Origin: Saccoglossus kowalevskii | Lineage: Eukaryota; Hemichordata; Enteropneusta; Harrimaniidae | NCBI RefSeq assembly: GCF_000003605.2 | Contig: NW_003149274.1 | Coordinates: 246,701 to 300,250, forward strand | Length of the DNA stretch: 53,550 nt | Direction of reading: 5' to 3' | Shown: piece by piece, positions 11,501 through 20,723 of the stretch | Position numbering within the stretch: the stretch's first letter is position 1 | How the letters are laid out: every line of letters starts with the position of its first letter | Notes under the pieces: generated by a model | The model's database searches: none | Told to the model about the DNA's origin: nothing | What the model saw: only the letters and a program-made list of their open reading frames with translations | Program-made: the position numbers and the translations under genes

Positions 11501-14500
11501 ATGTTCTCTTTTGATATATAACGTCTGACTCTAGCTATACGTTATTTTATTTGTATAAACGTTGGTGTTAACGTTGTCCATAACAAATTATGAACGGCTT
11601 TGACATTAATAATCAATTTTATATATACCTATCACGTATCGTTGCCAAAGCGGTTTAATTTTGAACTGAAAACAATTTGCATATTATAAGTAATACTGCA
11701 GCAGGTAAGTACACTGTACCTGAATCTGGACTTGGATCAGAAGTTGGATCGGGACTTGCATCGGGACTGGGACTTGGATCGGGACTTGAACACAGGTTCG
11801 TTTTCCCGGAGTCTTCTTCCAGCAAGTCTGCTTCCAGATTTCTTCTAGTCCCGAAGTCGTCTCCGAAGTCCCTCAGTTCCGCTATAGCATCGTTCCAACG
11901 TTGATTGGTCACGTAACCCCAAAATTTTGGGAACCTCCCCGGACTGCCATATTGGAAATAAACAGAAGCAATGACAGTTCTCTGTGCAACAGTCAATTCA
12001 TCGAACTTCTTCAGATTTGTATTGCCTGAAAATAAACCAATAATTTAAAAAAAAGTCATTATTTATACTTCTCGGCAATGGGCGTACCGTATCTGTGTAA
12101 ACGATCCGCCAGACCTGGCACAAACCTAATTCACGCGTTTATCGCGTTAGCGTAGCGCATTTATTTCACTCACGTCGCGCATCCCCCGCACTTTTTTAAC
12201 GAACCACACAGAGTGACGAATTGACTCGTCCAGCCATAATTATTTGTATTTTTGATGACACAACTTTCCTAAGTAGGTTATCTCACATACAATGGAGATC
12301 ATAGACGTTAGATGATGACGTTGTGTTTTCAAGAAGTTGGTTTAGATAGCCACTGCAGTGGGCAAAATGAGCGATGCCAATATGCGATACTTGCGTGACG
12401 GAAAAACATTGAACGAACGAATAATGTATTGTGTTGTTATCCAAAGACAAATACGTTCGCTTTACTCAGGCCCGTGATCCTTGGTAATTTTTTTTTATTT
12501 TATTTTTGGGAGGAGTTCTAGGCTGCTTTCTTTTCTCGAAAAAAACTAGACTGCATCGCATGTTAGCGTTTTCGAACTGGTAGTGAGTACCATTCGTGCA
12601 GTCAACGTGCGTAAATATTTCATATTTTACGAATCATGTGACATATTACCAATTTCCGTCACTTTATTATCGTATGCTCTTCTGACGTCGATTATTTCCT
12701 TATCCATGACACGGCGACTGAGATCTGTGGCTTCGTCTTCTTCTAGATGAAGCGGTATTTCATCCAGTTTGTTTTGTGCTGCCGTTCCCTGGAAAAATAT
12801 TAATATTATTAGCATCAGAAAATATCACACAAAAACATTTCAGTTACTATTAGTGCATCACCATCTATTTTGTATTGGCAGACGATCACAGGTCAGACCA
12901 CAGTCTCGGTGTAGAGGGACTGTGGTCAGACTAATGCCGACTCTGTGAACATTTACGCCACGGAAGCGCTTCGTCGCTAGGGGGCGCTACTACAAAGAAT
13001 GCCTTGTTTCTAATCAAACTTGAGGATGGCATATTATTATACTCCAACCGAATATCACACATAAAAAAAAAACTTATAGTAACCCTTAATCCAAAATACG
13101 GCGTGAATTTTGTTATGATTGTTTCAGGGACACCCATGTCACGGAAATAGTTGGCATTTTTACTTCCCAGGTCAACGCCATTGCCGATAGTGACTCCACT
13201 GTTTTCATGAATATTGCCGTCTTCGTCTTCAGGAAGATATCCATTTACACGGAAACCTTCACGGGCTTTGATAAATGCTTTATCAATAAGACAGTCATTT
13301 GATGCCAAATCTACAATAAGGATATAATAATAGAAGAAAATATCTGATTAGCTTGGTTGCAGAAACTTTTATATTTACCACGGAGACGTTTCTAGTAACA
13401 TGTATTGTATACCCATGTTTATTTTTCAGCTTAATGGACTAACCATCGTATACCTCTGGCATATCACGGTAACTAAAACTGTGGACATATTCAAGTTCTC
13501 GACTACTCCGCCAATCGTGCCAAGATTCCCACTTTAAATTAATGACTGTAACATTCACAACAGCAAGTAGAAAATTATACCCCCTGAAGGTATTATTAGA
13601 AACTTCTGATTCAATAAGCGCAGAGGGATACACAAAAGTAAATGTCTCCAGTCAAATCATTTCTATCGCATGATCATTTGCGTTCTTGGCGTGTGTTGAT
13701 ATTGTCGCTTGGGACTCGATTCCCGCGCGTACGCAGGTGACAACGCTCCCGCTTAAGTAAATGAAGATAAACAAGCTTAATATTCATAGACTGAAGAAAT
13801 AAACAAGTAAGAAATTATAATACACTCTACCTGAATCGGGACTTGGCCCGGGACTTGCATCGGAACTGGGACTTGTATCGGGACTTGAACACAGGTTCGT
13901 TTTACCGGAGTCTTCTTCCAGTAAGTCTGCTTCCAGATTTCTTCTAGTCCCGAAGTCGTCTCCGAAGTCCCTTAGTTCCGCAATAGCATCGTTCCAGCGT
14001 TGATTGGTCACATGACCCCAGAATGTTGGGAACCTCCCTGGACTGCCATATTGGAAATAAACGGAAGCAATGACAGTTCTCTGTGCAACAGTCAGTTCAT
14101 CGTACTTCTTCAGATTTGTATTCCCTGAAAATAAACCAATAAAAAAGTTTATTATTATTTACATTTCGATGCAATGAGCGTACCATTACTTCTACTCTGT
14201 GTAAACGATCCGCCAGACCTGGCAAAAACTAAATTAACGCATTTATCACATTTGGCGTGGAACATTTATTTCACCCGCGCCGCGCATCCCTGGCGCTCAC
14301 GTTGCTTATTATCATCGCACTTATTTACCGAACCACACAGTGACGAATTAAATCGTCCAGTCATAAATATTTGTATTTTTTATAGCATCATTTCTCCAAA
14401 GAAGTAATCTCACATACAATTGAGAACATTGGTGTTAGGTGACGATGTTGTGTCTTTAAGAAGTTGGTTTAGATAGCCACTACAGTGGGTAAAATGTGCG

Positions 14501-17211
14501 ACTTTGGATGCAAATATGCTATACTTGCGTGATTGAAAAACAACCAACGTACGACCCTAAAGCGAGCAATGAGCGATGCGAATGCAATAATAATGACAGG
14601 TTGGGCGGAAGCCGTAATGTATCGGTATTCCAACATGTGTGCCCTATTTAGGTACTTATCACAATCATGGGGCTAAATTTAAAAATTCGATTATTGGTCG
14701 TTTTGTTGTTGTTGGAGGTTGCATCTTTTTTCGAAACGTGCCTGTACTGCGTCGCGTTATAGACGTATATCGAACTGATAGCGAGTACCATTTGTGCAGT
14801 CAATGTGCGTAAATATTTCATATTTTACGAATCATGTGACATATTACCAATTTCCGTCACTTTATTATCGTATGCTCTTCTGACGTCGGTTATTTCCTTA
14901 TCCATGACACGGCGACTGAGATCTGTGGCTTCGTCTTCTTCTAGATGAAGCGGTATTTCATCCAGTTTGATTTGTGCTGCCGTTCCCTGCAAAATATTAA
15001 TAGTATTAGCATCAGAAAATATCACACACCACAATAAAGTTATTATTAATGCATTTCGGTCTGTTTTGTGTTGGCAGGCGACTACAGGTCAGACTAATCA
15101 CTAATACTGCCGCTATGTACGGCGTCCTTCGCCACAAAAGCGCTTGGTCGCTAGGGGGCGCTACTACAAACGATGCCTTGTTTCTAGTCAAAGAAATGTC
15201 AACATAGTATATTATTATAATCCAACAGAATATCACACATAGAAACAACTTATACTAACCCTTAATCCAAAATACGGCGTGAATTTTGTTATGATTGTTT
15301 CAGGGACACCCATGTCACGGAAATAGTTGGCATTTTTACTTCCCAGGTCAACGCCATTGCCGATAGTGACTCCACTGTTTTCATGAATATTACCGTCTTC
15401 GTCTTCAGGAAGATATCCATTTACACGGAAACCTTCACGGGCTTTGATAAATGCTTTATCGATAAGACAGTCATTTGATGTCAAATCTACAATAAGGATA
15501 TAATAAAAGAGTCTGATTAGTTTGGTTTCAGAGACTGTCAATTGACTCGGGCATATCACGTGGTCATACTCAAGTTCTACACTACCATTAACACTACTTC
15601 ACTTAATGACTGTATTATTCACAACAACAAGTAGCCCAGGATGGGATAATTAGAAACTTAGGGTATAATAAGCTTGGAAAGGTACACATGGGGAAACGTC
15701 CTCAGGCAAATTATTTTCATCATAGACATTTAAAGTGTATTTTATGGTATATGTCTTGATCGCATACTCAACCTGAGTGAATGGGTGTGGCCATGTGGCT
15801 TTAATAAAAGGGTAGTTTTGTCAATGCTTGAAAGTCAAATACAGTCTACTAGATTACGTTGTGTGCCGAATAGTACCAGTGGCGGATCCAGGGGGCTCTT
15901 GGGGTCCGGACCCCCCCCCCCCCGTTAAAAAAATTATTCAATAACGGATTTGTTTAATATAAACAAAATCATTAACTTAGTCTGGCGATTTAAAAGTTCG
16001 GAACCCCCCCCCCCAATACAACAAATCCTGTATCCGCCCCTGAGTACATTGATGTGATTATTAGAAACGGCAGGTTCAATAAGCGGGAAGGGTACACGAA
16101 AGGAAACTACATTAGCCACTAAAAAACCCTGTCCAAACATGCTGCCAATATGTTCAATATCGTTAGTAAATTTGAAAAAGGTGAACAAAATGCACATACA
16201 GTGGCAGCGACATGGGGGGGGGGTCGTGCCGCCGCCTCCCACATATAATTATTATATCCTTAATAATGAACCTGAAATGCCATGTGAGGTTTTTAATAGT
16301 ACCAAGGGAGCCGTGACCTTGAACTAATAACGGTGTCGTAAAACCACAGAAAGTTACAACTCTTGGTTATATGGGTTTATTGTTGTGTGCTAATTTAAAA
16401 TCGCTGATGACCTTCAATAGCAAAAATTGTCATGCCGCTTAGTAATAGTTTTCTCCGAGGACATTATACTACAGCTGACTGACATGTGTACGCCTTCGTG
16501 GTGCTCACCCATCACGCCAATGAGACCAGTTTCTTCGGTAACTAGACAACTAGACCCCAGACAACCGGACCCCTGTATACGTGACGGGGTTGACCCGTGA
16601 CGGCACTGACGGGACGAGTTGTCTAGATCTGTAAATAAATCGATCTGATTTAACACATCTTGTTTACCCTAGACCGATCTGATCGGTACAACTCACCCGT
16701 TGTCTTGGGGTCCAGTTGTCTAGAAACCGTTTCATCGTAAGTCATATTTCAAGGTCAGAAGTCATTGCTACCCATGTCAGCCATGTTTATGATCTGATCC
16801 TTCCAAAAGTAGCGGAGCTTTTCTGAATCCCCACTGAATCCCCACGCCATGATCATATTCTAAACAAGATGTTTATAACACGGTGCCACACCTATACATA
16901 AACCTTGACCATGGTGGAATCACGTGGAATGTACCCAAAGTAAGAAATACTGTATATAATAATCTAAAAAGTTACCTTCAAAAAGAAGCATAGAATTATC
17001 ATTGATGTGGTATTCACAGCTTTTAACTATGGCGACTGCACCGTGACGAAACTGTTACTATCTTACTGTACAAATATCGTGTTACGAACCACACAATGAT
17101 GGCGTCGGTTCAGTTTTGGAGCGCCGTGAACTTACCTTCCGCCGCACTTAAAAGCACCGAACTAGAAAAGTTAACCACCAACACCGCCAGTAGCGGGAGA
17201 ACTAGACGCAT
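1593..17211 (-). CDS. Gene A: secreted multidomain lysozyme x3 - WSC x2 - stanniocalcin-like x2 protein (17 exons)
   Basis: Exons read from high to low coordinate: 17136-17211, 15260-15486, 14848-14986, 13831-14124, 13084-13310, 12650-12788, 11720-12025, 10053-10285, 9530-9668, 8294-8533, 6623-6907, 5788-5956, 5412-5506, 4351-4493, 3730-4156, 2401-2561, 1593-1907. Each has AG before it and GT after it, and all phases match. The sum is 3615 nt, 1204 residues plus stop, without an internal stop. Layout: signal peptide 1-25; lysozyme modules about 26-245, 246-469 and 470-673; WSC about 674-768 and 769-856; stanniocalcin-like about 857-1046 and 1047-1204. The predicted role is an extracellular peptidoglycan-cleaving enzyme with glycan-binding and regulatory C-terminal parts; that is inference from the domains. 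The phase-1 ends of most domain blocks suit assembly by exon shuffling. Joining all exons into one transcript is inferred, not observed. It could be two genes split after WSC, but no new start or signal peptide is seen there. Confidence 0.8.
3044..3324. mobile_element. MITE-2 copy, about 280 bp, inside gene A intron
   Basis: Starts gtcgtcgcgccacgcatgcg and ends with the inverse form ...cgcggcgcaacgac, an imperfect terminal inverted repeat of about 25 bp. It contains 'caaagatggtgactttgac'. It lies in the intron between exons 15 and 16 of gene A. No ORF; non-autonomous DNA transposon relic. Confidence 0.75.
3730..4493 (-). CDS. Gene A stanniocalcin-like cassette 1 (exons 14-15)
   Basis: Exons 4351-4493 and 3730-4156. 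The first has SCLEMADNGDCEFFKCF: a C-x8-C-x4-C pattern like the first half of stanniocalcins. The second continues with FRQSIFRCVGLKMLDEY, a counterpart of the segment before the next conserved Cys, then KCYNLYIDGQ and a further Cys. A long helix-rich tail follows, beginning with RLRRD, a furin-like RxRR site. Stanniocalcins are secreted glycoprotein regulators of calcium/phosphate balance and of pappalysin proteases. The family call rests on cysteine spacing and short motifs only. The exon could also read on to a stop just past its GTGAGT donor. Confidence 0.5.
5412..5956 (-). CDS. Gene A WSC domain 2 (exons 12-13)
   Basis: Exons 5788-5956 and 5412-5506, joined in phase 2. The first reads GYIGCVDK, then HCVALC, GYEYAGLTQGD and CSCGNGQQQ. 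The second gives NMVPRSDCGTRC, then GSDVCGGVNKVAVLRTG. These are the full set of WSC signatures: YIGC, YAGLxxG, CSCGN, CGG. Unlike WSC 1 it is split by an intron at the place between the CSCG motif and the last cysteine pair, so the two copies are not a recent duplication of one exon. It exits in phase 1 into the first stanniocalcin-like exon. Confidence 0.82.
6110..6218. mobile_element. MITE-3 copy in gene A intron
   Basis: Short element with 'ggctcatgggtagacgcttg' and 'atggccatctgacgcatgcg', bounded by gggtcgtcacctgcgca and tgcgcagttgacgactccc, which are imperfect inverses. Related copies at 37951-38099 and 42203-42348. Confidence 0.6.
6623..6907 (-). CDS. Gene A WSC domain 1 (exon 11)
   Basis: A 95-codon exon, phase 1 to phase 1, reading DYIGCYKDD at the start, then C..YC and YAGLQ, a CRCG motif, ECSHEC and finally LCGG..RNSVYRTG. 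This order of cysteines and the YAGLQ/CxCG/CGG signatures are those of the WSC family (PF01822), extracellular cysteine-rich modules of yeast stress sensors, fungal oxidases and animal proteins such as polycystin-1 and Kremen, thought to bind carbohydrate. The position directly after a muramidase suggests a targeting role towards wall or matrix glycans; that is inference. Confidence 0.82.
6908..8293. other. Gene A intron 10 (between lysozyme 3 and WSC 1)
   Basis: No coding signal on either strand. AT-rich, with a short AT run near 7656-7666 and, at 7921-8110, a stretch including 'ttgtacgacagggcgttgtt' that recurs near 11219 in another gene A intron, a trace of shared intron ancestry. Confidence 0.55.
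8294..10285 (-). CDS. Gene A lysozyme module 3 (exons 8-10)
   Basis: Exons 10053-10285, 9530-9668 and 8294-8533. The active-site exon has REGF and SGVTIGSGVDLG, with Glu489, Thr512 and Asp518 intact. The entry exon is slightly longer (GVAVVSQDC before the domain). There is no Ser/Pro linker: after TTLCS the donor GTAAAA leads straight to the first WSC exon in phase 1. It is more diverged from modules 1 and 2 than they are from each other, and in the first exon resembles genes B and C (GYVPKD, HANSG), so it is probably the older unit. Confidence 0.82.
10620..10919. mobile_element. Fold-back MITE in gene A intron 7
   Basis: Ends tttcactacgagatctcgcg...ttttgcgtgaaa and tttcacgcaatacgagatct...cagtgaaag are inverse copies of about 32 bp with few mismatches. 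About 300 bp, no convincing ORF. Confidence 0.65.
11720..13310 (-). CDS. Gene A lysozyme module 2 (exons 5-7)
   Basis: Exons 13084-13310, 12650-12788 and 11720-12025. Same three-exon layout as module 1, with Glu263, Thr286 and Asp292 at the pesticin spacing. The linker at the end is the longest of the three, built from SPDP/SPDA-like repeats and ending at a GTACAG donor. Its first exon uses GTTACT as donor where every other copy has GTTAGT, a weaker site that might lower splicing of this module. Introns around modules 1 and 2 are also alike, for example the gctagggggcgctactacaa stretch near 12977 and 15151, so the duplication included non-coding DNA. Confidence 0.83.
13831..15486 (-). CDS. 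Gene A lysozyme module 1 (exons 2-4)
   Basis: Exons 15260-15486, 14848-14986 and 13831-14124. The first holds the active site: REGF, then SGVTIGNGVDLG. Glu43, Thr66 and Asp72 of the protein have the Glu(+23)Thr(+29)Asp spacing of pesticin Glu178/Thr201/Asp207. The third exon has the C-terminal lobe typical of T4-type lysozymes: an AQR..I..VYFQYG stretch, FW, then QRW..A...L. One Cys opens the module (NDC) and one closes it (NLC). It ends in a Ser/Pro/Asp-rich linker with SPD repeats. Entry and exit are phase 1; the internal junctions are phase 0 and phase 1. It is nearly identical to module 2, with two residues different in the middle exon. Confidence 0.85.
15877..16042. mobile_element. hAT-like MITE with CAGTGGCGGATCC end
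   Basis: Left end cagtggcggatccaggggg, right end cctgtatccgcccctg, the inverse with mismatches, with C-runs next to both ends. Flanks share 'agtac', perhaps the remains of an 8-bp target duplication. It lies in gene A intron 1. Confidence 0.6.
16537..16728. repeat. Inverted repeat with 28-bp arms
   Basis: Arms 16537-16564 (starts ggtaactagacaactagacc) and 16700-16728 (inverse, three mismatches or so). The loop holds further palindromic stretches around gacccgtgacggcactgacgg. It may be a small transposon relic in gene A intron 1. Confidence 0.55.
17136..17211 (-). CDS. Gene A exon 1: signal peptide
   Basis: ATG at 17211 opens a 25-codon exon reading MRLVLPLLAVLVVNFSSSVL and on to SAAE, a typical hydrophobic signal peptide with small residues near the end. 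It stops at a GTAAGT donor in phase 1, which matches the phase-1 acceptor of the first lysozyme exon. The exon of gene B at 23821-23902 has the same design. A TATTTAAA-like box on the minus strand at about 17253-17262 lies some 45 bases upstream of the ATG and could be a core promoter element; that is weak evidence. Confidence 0.8.
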
Positions 17212-17252
17212 GTTGCTCGATGTAACGTCGACAAGCAGAAAATTAGCGTGGT

Positions 17253-17262
17253 TTAAATATTC
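17253..17262 (-). promoter_or_regulatory. Possible TATA-like box of gene A
   Basis: Minus-strand TATTTAAA some 45 bases upstream of the start codon at 17211. Only a sequence match; the transcription start is unknown. Confidence 0.3.
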
Positions 17263-18041
17263 ACAAAGTTAGTTGGTCTTCTTGATAGAACACGACAGAG
17301 TTACGTCCGTTTGCCTGTTTACATCCTCATTGGTGTCATTGACCCCGTTCACATGACCTATGACCCCTTAGATTACCGGGGAAACGCGCAATTGGATCTG
17401 GGTTATTCCGTTTTTTTCCCGGATGTATGTTATGAAAGATAATATTTCGCAGAAATGAATTAAGGAGAATATGCTAAAACAATTGTACAGTAATGCATTG
17501 TGTTTTTTAGTTCCACGAGTTATGCAATAAAACAATAACTTTTAGTGGCATCTAAATGTACAAGATGCCAATGTAACAGGAATAGCGTGTTTTAATTTTT
17601 TCTCTCTGAAAAATGCTCCTCGTAAATTAAAAAAAAGATATTTGCCAGTTAAACTAGTAGCTTCGCGGTAAGTGACTTTCGCGTTAAGTGGGTTTCGTAT
17701 TGGGTGGGTCTTGCGGGGAATAGGGCTTTGTCGCAGTAACTGGTCCTTTCATCGTTGTTGAGAATTAAAGTTTTATGTTTCTTTAACAACTTGCGCTATT
17801 CTGTGAATACCATCCTTAGAAGCTATTAATTTGTCTTTATGGTTTGTACAGTTGCTCTGGCAGGAGTTCCAAAATAAGACCCATGCTTACATTACATTAT
17901 CATTATGATCTTATTGATGTTGCAAAGCATAGTTGAATATTGTTTATTACAATTAATAATCCCCATAACCGTTTTCCAATATAGATAAATTATAGTACGT
18001 AACAAATATATAACTCAGTCTCAACAATGAAATAAAGAAAA

Positions 18042-18042
<1 letters not shown>

Positions 18043-18084
<42 letters not shown>
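18043..18084. repeat. (TA)n microsatellite
   Basis: About 20 uninterrupted TA units. Confidence 0.95.
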
Positions 18085-18087
<3 letters not shown>

Positions 18088-20723
18088 TATTACTAATTGA
18101 AATTGAAAGAAATTGCAATATAAAATATTCCGTCAGTAACACTTCTCAAGGGCGTATTTCACGGTCATTGTTATTTACGAAAATATTTGTTTATAATTTT
18201 ATAAATTGGGTTGGCAATTCCCACCCCAATTAGTTATAATTTGTACATGTTTTAATAAATAAAATTAAAGATACACTAACAAAAATGAAATATTAATTAT
18301 TTCATTATATAACCTGCACAAAATTAATCAATATTTTTCCCTGCTAGAATGATGTGTAATTTCATATTGGAACCCTGATAAAGTTCACAGCTGGCGATTT
18401 AGCAATACCCGTATCAGGGATAGTCAACTTCTTGTGATTTTGATTACATAACGTTTTTAGGTTCATGTACCTAAGCGGCCGTTCATCGGTAAACAATTAA
18501 GCCAAGGCATGACTATTCTCCGTTTGTACACAATCTGGGAAGTTCGAATTACTAAATGAAGTACACAGGACGGCGAAGCTGAACTATCCAAGAACCAACA
18601 CATACCAAAAATCAAAATCGTCGTACCGTCACTGATTGGGAAAAAATCCTGTCCCACCACTGCCATTGCAACAGCCACAAACTGATTTTTGAATACTTTC
18701 GCTCTAAATTTATTACCTCCTTCCAGTTTTGTAATAGCAGTGTTCAATTGATCATGCTTTTTATTTTGCCTACTTTGCGCACTAGTAAGAGATCACCGGC
18801 GCCGACATTGTTACACTGTATCAACGTAATCCCAACGCAACTTTGAACTTTGAATGAACTGTAAATGTAACACAGCAGAATACGTCCTACCTAGTAATAA
18901 CTAAGTGATTTCTAAAGACTGAATGATTTTTGCGAACTTCGTATACGGGACCCATTTAGTTATAAACTTACGTTATAGCTTCACGTTCATGTCCTACCAT
19001 GGAAACGGTCAAAACAATTACTTGTCAGTGTCTGACTGTTATATACAGCCCAGAACACGTCAGAATAGTAAAAAAAAAAGTCAGAAAATGTCAGTTGCCC
19101 GTGCCTTGAGAGCCGTTGAACCAAAACAATCTGTTACCCTTCGCCGCCCACAGCATCGATATGATTTTATATTGCATGGAAAAGAACACTAAATGCAGCT
19201 ATCCCGGTCAGCAATCAAATGATCAATCTTCATGATTTATGTAACTGGTATTTCCATCTATTTGCTTAATGGTCTGAATGTGTTTTTACGTACAGTGACG
19301 CGAACATTCAACAACGTGTTATATGTGATTTGAACTTATTATATTTTATTTACTTTTCAAAATTCATACTAACTTGTTATATTTTATTTTATTTTTCTGT
19401 ATTGATTAATATTCCTATTCCTATATACTGAAAGAAATGTATATTTCTAAAGATGCAATAAACAATTATTATTATATTATTCAAAAACGTGTTGAACAGG
19501 AAGTCCATCTTGGGCTAGTGGCATTGTTTTGTGGAAAATGTGTCTCCACTGTCTTGCATCATCTCATAGAACATAATTAACCCTTTTTCATACAATGGTC
19601 TGGGTAAATCAAGTGCGCATACTCATTTTCAGCCAATCAGGCGTGCCGTAACAGCGAGTATTTCCTTGATTTACCCAGAATTCTGTGCGAATCCCCCTTG
19701 ATTCTGGCTGCTGGCCATTTTCGTTCATGAAATCGTCGGATATCATCAGAAAACGCGGGATTTGTGCAGTTTTGAATAAAACCAAGTTAGCGATTATGAA
19801 CAATGGTTATTAACGTAACACCTGATCCCCTCTAAAATTTTTGTTTCGCATTTTAAGGTAAGAAATCGACATTTGAAACCGACAGGGTGTCGATTTACTC
19901 GGTGCCGTGTTTCACAACTTGTTTATTTATATACGTATAGCGGATGATTTTTATTAAAAATTAGTATTTATTGATTTTCAGCCCCCAAGTGACTGTGCTT
20001 AAGAGGGATGGAAATCAGTTGATTTGAGGGTGTCACAGTAAGCGAGGTTGTAAATCGTTTTTATGTACGGGAGTCTGCACGATGCACTTCCACACTGTCC
20101 GTAGAGGACGCCATACATCAGTAGGATATGTTAATAAGCACCCAAAGGGAAGATGATTTGCCATGAGTTGAGTACCAGTAAACAACGCATTATTCGCCAA
20201 ACTGACTTAGTTTACTAACACGAATTGCGTGTTTTTTGTCAGTAGTTAACACGATTAAAATATTTACAATATAGAATCATGTCAAATGTTCCAATACACT
20301 GTATATACATTATCAAATACAGGAGTAATGAACGACATCGAATTGTTCACACATTCTGGTATTTTTTGGCGGTAAAAATTCATTATTATTGAAATTCACC
20401 CAATTACAACTCCGACCGACCGCCATCCAGACACACACACGCACTCACATCCTCGAAACAATTTAACTGTGACGTATAATATTGGACGTTAGTTCTGTTG
20501 CTGAGAATATACTAGTACTATGTGTACAATAATTTTAACAAATTTTAAATCAAAAACTGCTGTTTTATGTTGGAAATTATTTGAAAACAAGTTTAAATAA
20601 ATGGTACTGTACCTGTGTTAATACATAATTACAGAATTAACATATGACATAAGTGGCACAACATTGTGTAACCAGTTTTATATACGTTGTGTCAACGGAT
20701 CACTTGTTATCAATCATTTGAAT

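Larger units (their letters stand above)
17212..20723. other. Intergenic region between genes B and A
   Basis: About 3.5 kb. It holds the putative gene A promoter (17212-17300), a TA microsatellite (18043-18084), and AT-rich DNA. A minus frame at 18463-18747 (94 codons) has no recognisable family and no splice context; treated as chance. Confidence 0.5.

Noticed and set aside
18463..18747. 94-codon minus frame upstream of gene A
   Set aside because: No recognised family, no splice context and no repeat elsewhere in the window.
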